Notes under the pieces: generated by a model | Database searches by the model: none | What the model saw: the letters and a program-made list of their open reading frames with translations, nothing else | Told to the model about the DNA's origin: nothing | Assembly (NCBI RefSeq): GCF_002304005.1 | Contig: NZ_MRCQ01000006.1 | Span: 186,001-250,000, forward strand | Direction of reading: 5' to 3' | Source of the DNA: Flavobacterium sp. ACN6 | GTDB taxonomy: Bacteria; Bacteroidota; Bacteroidia; Flavobacteriales; Flavobacteriaceae | Length of the DNA stretch: 64,000 bases | Translations under genes and position numbers: made by a program | Shown: positions 34,306-45,324 of the stretch, in pieces | Numbering within the stretch: position 1 is the stretch's first letter | Layout of the letters: each line of letters starts with the position of its first letter

Positions 34306-36759
34306 TTGAAAATAATAAATAAGTTCTATCCGCACGCCCTTGTTGTACTGGGCTTTATCCTTGTTTCATTAATTTATTTTTATCCAGTTCTACAAGGAAA
34401 ACAAATTTTCCAGTCTGATATTGCGCAATACACCGGAATGGCAAAAGAGCAAAATGACTTCAGAGCCATGGAAAAAGCTGAACCTTATTGGACAAATTCA
34501 GCTTTTGGAGGTATGCCAACCTATCAGCTTGGAGCCAATTATCCAAATGATTTTGTGGGTAAAATAGATGATGTACTGCGTTTTCTGCCTCGTCCTGCAG
34601 ATTATTTATTTTTATATTTTCTTGGTTTTTACGGTTTGTTATTAGTTCTAAAAACTGATCCCTTAAAGGCTTTTATTGGCGCTATTGCGTTTGGTTTTTC
34701 AACTTATTTAATTATCATTTTAGGGGTTGGTCACAATGCTAAGGCGCATGCAATTGCCTATATGCCTCTGGTAATAGCCGGATTTATACTCGTTTTTCAG
34801 AAAAAATATGTTTGGGGAGGCTTGCTCACCATGTTTGCAGTCGCATTAGAGATCAATGCGAACCACTTTCAAATGACGTATTATTTATTGATTTTCTTAT
34901 TGATACTTTCAGGTTATTTTGCTTCCGATTTTATTAAAAATAAAGAATATAAACCGCTTTTAATTTCAATTGGCACTTTGGTTGTTGCAGGAATTTTTGC
35001 GATAGGAGCTAATGCAGGAAATTTATTAGCGACAAGCGAATATGCTAAATACAGTATTAGAGATAAAAGTGAGCTGACTTTTAATCCAGACGGATCTAAA
35101 AATGAGACCACTGCATCTATGACAACAGATTATATTACAGAATATAGTTATGGTATTGCAGAAAGTTTAAATTTAATTGCTCCAAGAATTTTTGGAGGTT
35201 CAAGTCATGAAAATGTAGGGAAAGACAGCCGTATGTACGAGTTCATGCTGGAAAAAGGAGTTCCAGATAGTCAAGCGCAAGATTTTGTTTCTGGAATGCC
35301 AACTTATTGGGGCGATCAGCCAATCGTTTCTGCGCCGGCATATATTGGGGCAGTAGTTTTCTTTTTGGCCGTTTTAGCGTTGTTTATAGACGAGAGAAAA
35401 ATTAAATACGTATTTCTAACAGGAGCTTTATTTACACTGGTACTTTCTTGGGGAAAAAATTTCTCTTTGCTGACAGACTTTTTCATCGAATATGTCCCAA
35501 TGTACGATAAGTTTAGAGCTGTCTCGTCTATTCAGGTTATTCTAGAACTATGTTTTCCTGTTTTAGCCGTTATGGGATTACAATCTTTCTTTAAAGCGAA
35601 AGACGAACCAAAATTACAGCAAAAAGCTTTAGTACAAACAGGAGTTTTTGGATTGGGAATCCTTCTTATTTTATTAATCGCTAAAAGTTTCTTCCATTTT
35701 ACAGGAACAAGCGATCAATATTTCATGGAAAGTTACGGACCAGAATTTGTTGATGCATTAAAAGAAGATAGAATGACAATGTATTATGCAGATCTTTTAC
35801 GATCTGGATTTTTAATTGTTCTTACTTTCGGGATTCTTTGGATGTTTATTAAAAATAAATTTTCTCAGACTACAACTTTAATTGTAGTCGGAATCATAAT
35901 GATTTTTGATTTGTTTTTTGTGGACAAAAAATACGTTTCTGCTAAAGATTTTGTAAGCCCAGTTCAGATTGCGGCACCTTTTCAAGAAACGCCCGCCGAT
36001 TCTCAGATTTTAAAAGATACATCAGTTTACCGTGTTTTTGATCTTCAAGGTCAGCTGCAGGGAAGATCTTCTTATTTCCATAAAACAATTGGAGGATACA
36101 GTGCTGTAAGACCTAGAAGAATGCAGCAGTTATACGATTATCAAATTGCTAAAAATAATTTGGAAATTCTTAATATGCTTAATGTTAAGTACGTTATCCA
36201 AGTAGATAAAGAAGGAAATCAGATTCCGACTCAAAATCCAGATGCTAACGGAAATGCTTGGTTTGTAAGCTCTGCAAAATTGGTAAACAAGGCAGATGAT
36301 GTTATGAAAGCCTTGAATACTATAGATACTAAAAAAGTAGCGGTGTTTAATGTTCACGAACATGAAGGTAAATTCCCGAATGCTCGTTTAAAGAAACCTT
36401 GGGATACAAATGGAACAATCAAAGTTGTTACGTACAAACCAAATTACATTAAATACAAATCTGAAAACGAGAAAGATGGTTTAGCGGTTTTCTCTGAAAT
36501 GTATTATAAAAATGGATGGAACGCTTACATAGACGGTAAATTAACAGATCATTTCCCAGTTGACTATGTTCTAAGAGCAATGGAAATTCCTGGCGGAAAA
36601 CATACAATCGAGTTTAAATTTGAACCTCAGGTTATAAAAACAGGAGGAACCATTACTTTGATTAGTTCAATTGGAATGTTGTTACTTTTGGCTGGAGGAA
36701 TTTATTTTGAAAAATTTCGCAAAGACTCGCAAAAAAATAACGGAGATACTCAAAAATAA
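34306..36759 (+). CDS. YfhO family multi-spanning membrane protein
   Basis: The frame begins with TTG at 34306; the N-terminus (KIINKFYPHALVVLGFILV) continues directly into the first membrane helix, so this rare start is preferred over any later ATG. The 817-residue protein has about 12-14 predicted helices and a C-terminal periplasmic domain (about 590-770) containing YKNGWNAYIDGK and KHTIEFKFEP. This layout fits YfhO, which belongs to the GT-C-like glycosyltransferase fold and is linked to glycosylation of cell-wall polymers in Firmicutes. The genes downstream encode a glycosyltransferase and a flippase, which supports a role in surface polysaccharide assembly. Confidence 0.88.
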   Translation: MKIINKFYPHALVVLGFILVSLIYFYPVLQGKQIFQSDIAQYTGMAKEQNDFRAMEKAEPYWTNSAFGGMPTYQLGANYPNDFVGKIDDVLRFLPRPADYLFLYFLGFYGLLLVLKTDPLKAFIGAIAFGFSTYLIIILGVGHNAKAHAIAYMPLVIAGFILVFQKKYVWGGLLTMFAVALEINANHFQMTYYLLIFLLILSGYFASDFIKNKEYKPLLISIGTLVVAGIFAIGANAGNLLATSEYAKYSIRDKSELTFNPDGSKNETTASMTTDYITEYSYGIAESLNLIAPRIFGGSSHENVGKDSRMYEFMLEKGVPDSQAQDFVSGMPTYWGDQPIVSAPAYIGAVVFFLAVLALFIDERKIKYVFLTGALFTLVLSWGKNFSLLTDFFIEYVPMYDKFRAVSSIQVILELCFPVLAVMGLQSFFKAKDEPKLQQKALVQTGVFGLGILLILLIAKSFFHFTGTSDQYFMESYGPEFVDALKEDRMTMYYADLLRSGFLIVLTFGILWMFIKNKFSQTTTLIVVGIIMIFDLFFVDKKYVSAKDFVSPVQIAAPFQETPADSQILKDTSVYRVFDLQGQLQGRSSYFHKTIGGYSAVRPRRMQQLYDYQIAKNNLEILNMLNVKYVIQVDKEGNQIPTQNPDANGNAWFVSSAKLVNKADDVMKALNTIDTKKVAVFNVHEHEGKFPNARLKKPWDTNGTIKVVTYKPNYIKYKSENEKDGLAVFSEMYYKNGWNAYIDGKLTDHFPVDYVLRAMEIPGGKHTIEFKFEPQVIKTGGTITLISSIGMLLLLAGGIYFEKFRKDSQKNNGDTQK

Positions 36760-36822
36760 TTTAAAATCTTTGTGACACTTAGCGAATACTTTGTGAATCT
36801 CTGTGGAACTGAATAAATTCTA

Positions 36823-38112
36823 ATGGAACAAAAAAAGCTCTTAATAATTACGTATTACTTTCCGCCTGCTGGTGGTCCGGGTGTGCAACGCTGGTTGAAA
36901 TTTGTAAAATACCTGCCAGAATTTGATGTACAGCCAATTGTATATGTTCCAGAAAATCCAACTTATCCAATTGTAGATGAAGGTTTAGTGAACCAGATAT
37001 CAGACAAAGTCATTGTTCTAAAAAATAAAATTTGGGAGCCTTATCAGCTGGCTTCTGTTTTTTCGAAAAATAAAACCAAAAAAATCAGTTCAGGCATTTT
37101 TCCTCAAAAGAAAAAGCAGACTTTTTTAGATAAAACTTTTCTTTGGGTTCGAGGCAATCTTTTTATTCCAGACGCTCGCGTTTTTTGGGTAAAACCATCT
37201 GTTTCGTATCTGGAAAAATACATTCAAGAAAATAATATCGATACTATCGTAACTTCTGGACCGCCGCATAGTCTGCATTTAATTGGTTTGGAATTACAAC
37301 AAAAATTAAAAGTAAAATGGTTTGCCGATTTTCGCGATCCTTGGACAACGATTGGCTATCACAAAGCGCTTCGTTTATCATCTTACGCGGAAAAAAAACA
37401 TAAAAATTTAGAACACAAAGTTCTTAATACTGCCGATGAAATTATCGTAACCAGTAAAACCACAAAAACCGAATTTGAGGCAATTACAAACAAGCCTATT
37501 ACGGTTATTACAAACGGTTATGATGTTGAGACTGTAGAAAAACAGAAATTAGACAGTAAATTTACTTTAGCCCATATCGGCTCTTTTTTATCAGACAGAA
37601 ACCCGCCATTTTTCTGGGAGATTTTAGTTGAACTGTTAAAAGAAATTCCTGAATTTAAATCTCACTTAGAAATCAAACTTATTGGTGCTGTGAGTCAGGA
37701 AGTTTTAGATGCAATACAAGAACATCAATTAAACGATTATTTGAATTTGCTAGGGTACGTTTCGCATCAAGAAGCAGTTGCGCACCAAAGGAAATCACAA
37801 GTATTACTTTTAATAGAGATTAATTCTGAAGACACTAAAAGTATTATTCCGGGGAAATTGTTCGAATACATGGTCTCAAACCGTCCGATAATCGCAATTG
37901 GACCACAAGGTTCTGATTTTGCAGATATTGTAACACAAACTAATACAGGAGTATTTTTTGACTATTCTGAAAAAACGAAGTTAAAAAGTGTAATTTTGGA
38001 CTTTTTTAATCAGTTTTTAGAAGGAAAATTACAAGCACACGGAATTGGTCTGCAGCAATATTCCAGAAAAAATTTGACCAAACAGTTAGCGCAGCTGATT
38101 AGTAAATCATAG
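36823..38112 (+). CDS. Glycosyltransferase, GT4-like
   Basis: The 429-residue soluble protein has a GT-B fold. The N-terminal acceptor domain opens with LLIITYYFPPAGGPGVQRW. The C-terminal donor domain contains LAHIGSFLSDRNPPFFW and the nucleotide-sugar region IPGKLFEYMVSNRPIIAIGPQGSD, with the E-x7-E-like KLFEYMVSNRP. It should transfer a sugar to a lipid-linked or surface glycan; neither donor nor acceptor can be told. It sits between YfhO and a flippase on the same strand. Confidence 0.88.
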   Translation: MEQKKLLIITYYFPPAGGPGVQRWLKFVKYLPEFDVQPIVYVPENPTYPIVDEGLVNQISDKVIVLKNKIWEPYQLASVFSKNKTKKISSGIFPQKKKQTFLDKTFLWVRGNLFIPDARVFWVKPSVSYLEKYIQENNIDTIVTSGPPHSLHLIGLELQQKLKVKWFADFRDPWTTIGYHKALRLSSYAEKKHKNLEHKVLNTADEIIVTSKTTKTEFEAITNKPITVITNGYDVETVEKQKLDSKFTLAHIGSFLSDRNPPFFWEILVELLKEIPEFKSHLEIKLIGAVSQEVLDAIQEHQLNDYLNLLGYVSHQEAVAHQRKSQVLLLIEINSEDTKSIIPGKLFEYMVSNRPIIAIGPQGSDFADIVTQTNTGVFFDYSEKTKLKSVILDFFNQFLEGKLQAHGIGLQQYSRKNLTKQLAQLISKS

Positions 38113-38157
38113 ATTGTAAAAATCTAAAACCTAAAATCTAAATTCAGAAATCCAAAC

Positions 38158-39627
38158 ATGGGTATTGTCTTAAATCAGTCTTTTAAAAATACTATAATTA
38201 CCTATATTGGTTTTGGTATCGGAGCTATAAATACGTTGTATCTATATCCCATTTATTTGGGAGCAACCTATTATGGTTTGACTAATTATGTTACCTCATG
38301 TGCTAATGTGATTATGCCGTTGTTTGCTATTGGAATGCAAAACACGTTGGTTAAATTTTATTCACAATATCAAACTGAAGAAGAAAAATCCCGTTTTTTA
38401 TCTTTTACAGTTTTATTCCCGTTCCTATTAATAATTCCGCTTTTATTGATTGGGCTTGTTTTTTATGACGAGATTTTATTCTTTTTGTCAAAGAAAAATG
38501 CTATTGTCAAAAGTTATATCTGGTTGATACCGTTTATAGGATTGTGTATGGCATATTTTGAAATTTTTTATGCTTGGCTGCGGGTAAATATGCATTCTGT
38601 TTTTGGCAATTTCATTAAAGAAGTAGCTTTACGATTATTTTCATTATTCCTCTTAATAGGTGTTTACTACGATTGGCTTAGTGTAGAAGGGTTTGTTTAC
38701 GCTACAGCTGGTTTATATTTTTTAGCATTCCTGGTAACGATGTTATATGCATTTAGTATTCAGAAACCAACTTTTCAGATTACAATACCTAAAAATACCA
38801 AAGATATATTAGTGTATACTTTTTATATTATTTTATCTGGAAGTGTTGCTAATTTACTTTTGGATGGCGATAAAATGATATTAAATCAATATATGGTTAT
38901 TGAAAATATTGCCTTTTATTCTGTAGCGACATACATTGCTTTGGTAATTTCCGTTCCAAGCCGTGCAATGCATCAAATTGTATATCCAATTACAGCTAAA
39001 TTGATGCATGAAAATAAACATGATGAACTGAATAAATTGTACAAAAAAACATCTATCAACCTGCAGATGGTGGGAGGATTTGTAATGCTTTGTATTTTTG
39101 TGAACATCAATCAGTTATATGAATTAGTTCCAAAGGAATACAGCGGCGGAATTTCTGTTGTATTTATGATCGGGATTTCTAAATACTTCGACTTAATTTT
39201 AGGAAATAACAATGCCATTATTTTCAATACAAAATATTATAGAATGGTACTATATTTAGGATTAATGTTAGTCGTTTTGACTGTAGTTTTAAATATGATC
39301 TTTATTCCGATTTTTGGAATTTTCGGTTCGGCCTTTGCGACGCTTTTATCTATTACTTTATATAGTTTAGCAAAATTGCTTTTTGTAGTTAAGAAACTTC
39401 ATTTATATCCATTTACCAAAGAAACGATCTATTCGATTGTACTCACATTTGCATTGTTTTTATTGTTTTATTTCTGGGAATTTCCATTTTTCCAATTAAT
39501 CAGTATTGCTTTAAAATCGATTTTAGTGACGATTTTATATGTGTATTTGAATTATAAGTTTAAAATCTCTTCGGATATTAATAATGTTATTGATTCCATT
39601 TTTAAGAGAATTGGTTTTAAGATATAA
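38158..39627 (+). CDS. Wzx-type polysaccharide flippase
   Basis: The 489-residue protein has 12-14 predicted membrane helices and the overall pattern of the polysaccharide-transport (PST) branch of the MOP superfamily. The N-terminal NTIITYIGFGIGAINTLYLYP and central NLLLDGDKMILNQYM are typical. It should flip lipid-linked oligosaccharide across the inner membrane. It follows the glycosyltransferase gene by 45 bases. Confidence 0.88.
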   Translation: MGIVLNQSFKNTIITYIGFGIGAINTLYLYPIYLGATYYGLTNYVTSCANVIMPLFAIGMQNTLVKFYSQYQTEEEKSRFLSFTVLFPFLLIIPLLLIGLVFYDEILFFLSKKNAIVKSYIWLIPFIGLCMAYFEIFYAWLRVNMHSVFGNFIKEVALRLFSLFLLIGVYYDWLSVEGFVYATAGLYFLAFLVTMLYAFSIQKPTFQITIPKNTKDILVYTFYIILSGSVANLLLDGDKMILNQYMVIENIAFYSVATYIALVISVPSRAMHQIVYPITAKLMHENKHDELNKLYKKTSINLQMVGGFVMLCIFVNINQLYELVPKEYSGGISVVFMIGISKYFDLILGNNNAIIFNTKYYRMVLYLGLMLVVLTVVLNMIFIPIFGIFGSAFATLLSITLYSLAKLLFVVKKLHLYPFTKETIYSIVLTFALFLLFYFWEFPFFQLISIALKSILVTILYVYLNYKFKISSDINNVIDSIFKRIGFKI

Positions 39628-39722
39628 TAGGAAGTTGTAGGAAAAATGAAAGTAATTTAAAATCGTAACTTTTTTGTTTTTATATTTGTTAGAAAGGATA
39701 ACTAATTTATTTCTAGCTGAAT

Positions 39723-41378
39723 ATGAAAAAAGAATTACTTAGGTTTTTAGCTTTCTTTCTACTTTTGATTTCTTTTTCGGTGTTTGGCCAAGTTGCAAAT
39801 AAGCAGACTTCAGAAAAAGCGATAGTACCAGGAAAATTAGTCGGTTATCCTGTAACGCCTTTTAAAGACACGCTTTTTTATGTCTATACAAATGTTGGAT
39901 CTTTTTCTGCAAAAGAAAGAGCAGGGTATATTTCAAATAAAATTAAGAAACTTTATAACGAATCATTTTTTGAGAAAGATTCCCTTAAAATTACTCCTTC
40001 CGATGTTTCGTTTGATATTATTTACAAAGATGATTTAGTAATAATGTCTATTCTCAATGCCGATGCAAAAGTAGAAAATCAGACCGTATCTTATATTGCC
40101 AATCGTAATTTAAAAGCAATTAAAAATGCAATAATTTATCAGAACGAAAATTATTCACAGCTTCCAAAAAGACTTGGATATACTTTCTTGTTGATTTTTA
40201 TAATAGGATTGATTTTGTATTTAGTGGGTAAAATTTTTAATTGGATTAAATATTATATTTTAAAGAATAGCGACAAATATTTTAAAGGTTTCAATTACAA
40301 CAATATTAAAATATTGTCACCACAAAAGCAGCAGTTTCTATTAATGCGGTTGTTTGGTTTTATAAAAATCGTTACTCTTATTTTGATCGTTTATTTATCG
40401 CTTCCCGTTTTGTTTAGTATTTTTCCTGCAACAAAAGAATACACAACAACACTTCTTCGATGGATTTTGACACCTGCAAAATCTGCCTTAATGGGATTTC
40501 TAAGTTTCCTGCCAAGTCTGTTTACGATACTCGTAATTATTATCATTTTCAAATATTCATTGAAAGTAATTAAATTTTTCTTTTATGAAATTAAATCAGA
40601 AAACATACAAATTGACGGATTCTACAGCGATTGGGCAATTCCAACATTTAATGTAATCCGCTTATTGATGTATGCTTTTATGCTGGTGATTATTTTTCCG
40701 TATCTGCCCGGTTCAGATTCTCCTATTTTTAAAGGAGTTTCGGTATTTATTGGGGTTTTATTTTCGCTCGGTTCTTCAAATGCAATTGCCAATATGGTTG
40801 CAGGATTAGTAATTACCTATATGCGTCCGTTTAAAATTGGTGATTATATAAAAATTGGAGACGTAAGCGGCGAGGTAATTGAAAAGACAGCTTTGGTAAC
40901 CCGAATAAGAACTCCGAAATTTGAAGATATTACGATTCCTAATGCAACAGTTTTGTCGAGTACATCTACAAACTATTCTGCAAATACAAAACAATCAACC
41001 AACGGACTATTAATTCATACAACAGTTACAATTGGGTATGATGTACCTTGGTCTGCAATTCACGACGCTTTGATCGATGCAGCATTGAAAACCGAAATGA
41101 CAGAAAAAGAACCTAAGCCATTTGTACTGCAGACAAGTCTGGATGATTTTTATGTTTCCTATCAAATTAACGTTTATACAAAAGAACCAACTAAGCAGCC
41201 TAGGATTTATTCTTCGCTTCATCAAAATATTCAAGATTCATTTAATCAGGCTGGAATAGAGATTATGTCTCCACATTATGCCGCTCTGAGAGATGGCAAT
41301 ACAACCACAATTCCTCCTAATTATTTAAAAGAAGATTACGAAGCGCCGAGTTTTATTTTGAAAAATAAGGTTAAGTAA
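39723..41378 (+). CDS. MscS-family mechanosensitive channel
   Basis: The 551-residue protein has a signal peptide (FSVFGQ, residue 23), a periplasmic domain of about 120 residues, four to five membrane helices (about 155-370) and a cytoplasmic MscS domain. The pore-lining helix and beta domain are seen in SLGSSNAIANMVAGLVITYMR and FKIGDYIKIGDVSGEVIEKTALVTRIRTP. It should gate open under membrane tension and release solutes at osmotic downshift. The large periplasmic extension resembles MscK/YbdG-like homologues. It is apparently monocistronic. Confidence 0.92.
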   Translation: MKKELLRFLAFFLLLISFSVFGQVANKQTSEKAIVPGKLVGYPVTPFKDTLFYVYTNVGSFSAKERAGYISNKIKKLYNESFFEKDSLKITPSDVSFDIIYKDDLVIMSILNADAKVENQTVSYIANRNLKAIKNAIIYQNENYSQLPKRLGYTFLLIFIIGLILYLVGKIFNWIKYYILKNSDKYFKGFNYNNIKILSPQKQQFLLMRLFGFIKIVTLILIVYLSLPVLFSIFPATKEYTTTLLRWILTPAKSALMGFLSFLPSLFTILVIIIIFKYSLKVIKFFFYEIKSENIQIDGFYSDWAIPTFNVIRLLMYAFMLVIIFPYLPGSDSPIFKGVSVFIGVLFSLGSSNAIANMVAGLVITYMRPFKIGDYIKIGDVSGEVIEKTALVTRIRTPKFEDITIPNATVLSSTSTNYSANTKQSTNGLLIHTTVTIGYDVPWSAIHDALIDAALKTEMTEKEPKPFVLQTSLDDFYVSYQINVYTKEPTKQPRIYSSLHQNIQDSFNQAGIEIMSPHYAALRDGNTTTIPPNYLKEDYEAPSFILKNKVK

Positions 41379-41521
41379 TTGAAAATTAGTAATTAAATAA
41401 TAAATTTTAACACGTATTTATTTTGTATTTAATTTAATAAAAATTAACTTTATACTGAAAATTCAATACCGCTTTGAAGAAATTACAGAATTATTTGTAA
41501 CAAAATCACTTATTGTAGGTA

Positions 41522-41552
41522 TTGTCTTGTTTTTTTTCTTTTACTATTTTTG
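41522..41552 (+). promoter_or_regulatory. Bacteroidetes-type promoter of the gene at 41603
   Basis: TTG (41522-41524), 20-base spacer, TATTTTTG (41545-41552): an exact fit to the consensus. Confidence 0.65.
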
Positions 41553-41602
41553 CGATAAAATGTGCAAGAAAAAGTTTATGATTAATGTAGACTAGAATAA
41601 TT

Positions 41603-41905
41603 ATGAAAGACAACAATCATCTCAGCCAGGAACAAAGCATGCAAGTATTTTCTAATATGATATCGAATAAAGTTCATAATGGATTTACTTTGGAAGAACG
41701 AAACGATGAATTTCTTTTTGCGGTATTGTCAAAAGGAGGAAAAGTCGTGAATCACAGTTTAAATTTCATGATTTTTTGTTTAACTTTAGGTTTATGGTCA
41801 TTTGCTTGGCTGTATTTAACTTTTGAGGCATCAAAACAAAAAAAGGTTTTAGTAGCTATCGACGAAGATGGAGTTCCCTTTGAGGAAAGATGTTTAGTAG
41901 CTTAA
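41603..41905 (+). CDS. Small membrane protein of unknown function
   Basis: The 100-residue protein has one or two membrane helices (about 50-72, LNFMIFCLTLGLWSFAWLYL), a polar N-terminus and a short tail (EDGVPFEERCLVA). I recognise no family. It has a good promoter and shares a bidirectional terminator with uvrA. Confidence 0.75.
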   Translation: MKDNNHLSQEQSMQVFSNMISNKVHNGFTLEERNDEFLFAVLSKGGKVVNHSLNFMIFCLTLGLWSFAWLYLTFEASKQKKVLVAIDEDGVPFEERCLVA

Positions 41906-41929
41906 CGATTTAGTAAGAAACAAACTAAA

Positions 41930-41976
41930 AGCCCTAAATACATTCTAATCAAATGTATTTAGGGCTCATTTTTTTA
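41930..41976. terminator. Bidirectional terminator between the 41603 gene and uvrA
   Basis: A 15-bp perfect stem AGCCCTAAATACATT / AATGTATTTAGGGCT (41930-41966) is flanked by A and T runs. Confidence 0.9.
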
Positions 41977-41985
41977 TAAAATACT

Positions 41986-44781
41986 TTACAATTTATCTTT
42001 TAAATAGACACCAGTCACTGATTCTTTTACTTTTACAATGTCTTCTGGAGTTCCTGAAGCTAGTAAATGTCCTCCGTTTTCTCCACCTTCGGGACCTAAA
42101 TCCAAAATCCAATCGGCACATTTTATTAAATCCAGATTATGTTCAATTACAATAATAGAATGACCTTTCTCTATTAATGCATCAAATGAAGCTAAAAGTT
42201 TCTTGATGTCATGAAAATGAAGACCCGTTGTAGGTTCGTCAAATACAAATAAAGCTTTGTCTTTTGTAGCGCCCTTTACCAGAAAAGAAGCTAATTTTAT
42301 ACGCTGTGCTTCACCACCGGAAAGAGTAGAAGAGGATTGACCTAATTGTACATATCCCAATCCAACATCTTGTAAAGGCTGTAATTTTTGCGTGATTTTC
42401 GATTGTTTGTTCTTTTCAAAAAAAGCAATGGCATCATCAATGGTCATGGTTAGAATATCATTGATATTCTGGTTATCGAAAGTAACTTCTAAAATTTCTT
42501 TTTTGAATCTTTTTCCTCCACAAGTTTCACATGGTAAAGAAACATCGGCCATAAACACCATTTCGACGTTTATAGAGCCTTCTCCTTTACAAGTTTCGCA
42601 GCGGCCGCCATCAACATTAAAAGAAAAATGTTTAGCCTGATAGCCTCTTATTTTAGATAATTTTTCTTTGGCATACAAATCACGAATATCATCGTAAGCT
42701 TTGATATACGTTACAGGGTTGGATCGCGAGCTTCTTCCAATTGGATTCTGGTCTACATATTCGATATGTTTAATCTGAGAAAAAGAACCTTTCAGTTCGC
42801 TAAACTGACCTGCTTTTTCAGCCGCGCTTTCTAGTTTTTTCTGCATTGCCGGAAACAAAATCTTTTTAATCAAAGTACTTTTTCCACTTCCAGAAACTCC
42901 TGTTACAACCGTTAAAACATCCAAAGGAAAAGTAACGTTGATGTTTTTTAAATTGTTTTCGCGTGCGCCTACAATATCGATATGATTTTTAAATTTTCTT
43001 CTTTTCTTTGGAACAGAGATTTCTAAATCCCCATTAAGGTATTGAGCAGTCAAAGAATCAGATTTCAGGATTTCATCATAAGTTCCCTGCGCAACAAGGT
43101 TTCCTCCAAAAGTTCCAGCTTCAGGGCCAATATCAATAATCATATCAGCGGCTTTCATGATGTCTTCGTCGTGTTCTACCACAATTACAGTATTTCCTAA
43201 ATCGCGAAGCGAAAGCAAAACTTTTATAAGTCGTTCAGAATCTTTTGGATGCAAACCAATACTTGGTTCATCTAAAATATACATCGAACCTACTAAACTG
43301 CTTCCAAGAGAAGTCGCAAGGTTAATTCGTTGTGATTCACCTCCGGAAAGTGTTGCCGAATTTCTGTTTAAAGTAAGATAATCTAATCCTACTTCGGTTA
43401 AAAACGATAAACGATTATTGATTTCGAGCATTAAACGTTTTGCAATCTGCTGTTCGTATACGTTTAATTCGATATTTTTAAAGAAAGTAACCAAATGCTT
43501 TATTGGTAAATCAACTAAATCAGAAACTGTTTTACCGTTGATTTTTACGTAAGATGCTTCTTCGCGTAAGCGCTTGCCTTTACACACATGACATTTGGTT
43601 TTGCCACGATATCGAGACAACATTACACGGTTCTGGATCTTGTAATTTTTTTCTTCTAATTCTCTAAAGAAATCATTAAGTCCCTGAAAATACTGATTTC
43701 CAGTCCAGATTAAATCTTTCTGTTGATCACTAAGTTGGAAATAAGGTTTGTGAATAGGGAAATCAAATTTATAAGCATGCTTAACCAATTCATCTTTGTA
43801 CCAGCTCATGCTGTCACCGCGCCAAGGATAAATGGCACTTTCAAAAATCGACAAAGAAGTATTCGGAACGACTAAATCAGCATCAATACCAATAATATTT
43901 CCATATCCTTCACAAACTGGACAAGCTCCATAAGGATTGTTAAAACTGAATAAATGAACATTTGGTTCTAAAAATGTAATGCCGTCCAGTTCAAATTTAT
44001 TCGAATAAGAAAATCTTTTAGCAGCATTTAATTCCTGGAGATAGCAAATTCCTTTTCCTTCAAAAAAAGCAGTTTGTACAGCATCCGCAAGTCGGTTATA
44101 AAATTCCTCTTCTTCTTTAACAACGATACGGTCAATAATAAGTAGTATATCTTTATTATCAAATTTATGAAGATCTGAAGGAGTGAACTCATCCAAACGA
44201 ACCATTTCGTTGTCTACCAAAATACGTGCAAAACCTTGCTGCAGTAATACTTTTAGTTTGTCTTCCAGCTGTCTTCCTTCTTCAAGATGAATAGGAGAAA
44301 GCAAAAGCCATTTACTGTCAATAGGAAGGGTTTTAACGTCTGAAATAACATCCGTAACCGTATTTTTTTTAACCTCTTGTCCAGAAACAGGAGAATATGT
44401 ACGCCCAATTCTGGCAAACAAAAGTTTAACGTAGTCATAAATTTCTGTAGATGTTCCAACAGTCGAACGTGCGTTTGTCGTATTTACCTTCTGTTCAATA
44501 GCAATTGCAGGTGCGATTCCTTTAATGTATTCCACTTTTGGTTTGTCTAAACGTCCTAAAAACTGACGTGCGTAAGAGGATAAACTTTCTACGTAACGTC
44601 TTTGTCCTTCGGCATATAAAGTATCAAAAGCTAAGCTCGATTTTCCTGATCCAGAAAGTCCTGTAATAACAACAAGCTTATTTCGCGGAATGACCACATC
44701 TACATTTTTTAGATTATGTACTTGTGCTCCTTTTATTATAATATTTGATTTTGGGTCTATTTTAGAAAGATCAATTTGCAT
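41986..44781 (-). CDS. uvrA: UvrABC system protein A
   Basis: The start is the ATG at 44781 ([19 protein letters not shown]), giving 931 residues; a TTG 30 bases upstream is not needed. UvrA dimerises and loads UvrB at bulky lesions for nucleotide excision repair. Two ABC-type ATPase modules are present. Walker A motifs are GLSGSGKSS and GVSGSGKST, signatures are LSGGESQR and LSGGEAQR, and Walker B motifs are [11 protein letters not shown] and [10 protein letters not shown]. Zinc-finger cysteines appear in [16 protein letters not shown] and CETCKGEG...CETCGGKR. The length is normal. No uvrB or uvrC is in the window. Confidence 0.97.
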   Translation of the reverse strand: MQIDLSKIDPKSNIIIKGAQVHNLKNVDVVIPRNKLVVITGLSGSGKSSLAFDTLYAEGQRRYVESLSSYARQFLGRLDKPKVEYIKGIAPAIAIEQKVNTTNARSTVGTSTEIYDYVKLLFARIGRTYSPVSGQEVKKNTVTDVISDVKTLPIDSKWLLLSPIHLEEGRQLEDKLKVLLQQGFARILVDNEMVRLDEFTPSDLHKFDNKDILLIIDRIVVKEEEEFYNRLADAVQTAFFEGKGICYLQELNAAKRFSYSNKFELDGITFLEPNVHLFSFNNPYGACPVCEGYGNIIGIDADLVVPNTSLSIFESAIYPWRGDSMSWYKDELVKHAYKFDFPIHKPYFQLSDQQKDLIWTGNQYFQGLNDFFRELEEKNYKIQNRVMLSRYRGKTKCHVCKGKRLREEASYVKINGKTVSDLVDLPIKHLVTFFKNIELNVYEQQIAKRLMLEINNRLSFLTEVGLDYLTLNRNSATLSGGESQRINLATSLGSSLVGSMYILDEPSIGLHPKDSERLIKVLLSLRDLGNTVIVVEHDEDIMKAADMIIDIGPEAGTFGGNLVAQGTYDEILKSDSLTAQYLNGDLEISVPKKRRKFKNHIDIVGARENNLKNINVTFPLDVLTVVTGVSGSGKSTLIKKILFPAMQKKLESAAEKAGQFSELKGSFSQIKHIEYVDQNPIGRSSRSNPVTYIKAYDDIRDLYAKEKLSKIRGYQAKHFSFNVDGGRCETCKGEGSINVEMVFMADVSLPCETCGGKRFKKEILEVTFDNQNINDILTMTIDDAIAFFEKNKQSKITQKLQPLQDVGLGYVQLGQSSSTLSGGEAQRIKLASFLVKGATKDKALFVFDEPTTGLHFHDIKKLLASFDALIEKGHSIIVIEHNLDLIKCADWILDLGPEGGENGGHLLASGTPEDIVKVKESVTGVYLKDKL

Positions 44782-45324
44782 AAAAAAGTCAATTTTTACA
44801 AAAGTAATCAATTTTGAATTGGATTTTGTTAAGGATATAGTTCCAAATTTTAACTATTTTACCATAATTTAAATGTACTGTTAATGAACTTCTAAGAAGA
44901 AATATTTAGACTAAACATGCTAGGTTTTTCTTAGATTACAAATAAAAATAAAGGCTTATCAAAAAATATTTATATATTGGGATCGATTTAATCAGGAAAA
45001 AAATTGTAATTTAAGTCCAGATTTGATACATTATACAATTTTACATGGTTTATTGTAAGGTATTTACAGCTGTTTTTAAAGCATCGTAAAATGTTTTATT
45101 TTACAGATATATCATGCTTACAATGTGAACTTTAAGTTTGTTTTACTTTAATAATTTTTTTACTAATAATTATTAATCGTTTTATTTGCTTTTTAAAAGA
45201 ATAATTTGTTAAATTTGGCCACAATATTAACACAACTCAAAAAAAAGATTCGCCTATATTACAAAACTACTTTTTAGAAAAAATTACTCCAAATTTTAAA
45301 AACAAGAACTAAAAAAGTAGTATT
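44782..45324. other. 543-base intergenic region between uvrA and an ECF sigma gene
   Basis: A divergent, very AT-rich gap with no open frame of note. It holds the promoter of the sigma gene at its right end. I see no repeats or hairpins with long stems. Confidence 0.5.
45186..45217 (+). promoter_or_regulatory. Bacteroidetes-type promoter of the ECF sigma gene
   Basis: TTG (45186-45188), 21-base spacer, TAAATTTG (45210-45217). It leaves a leader of about 100 bases before the start codon. Confidence 0.65.
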
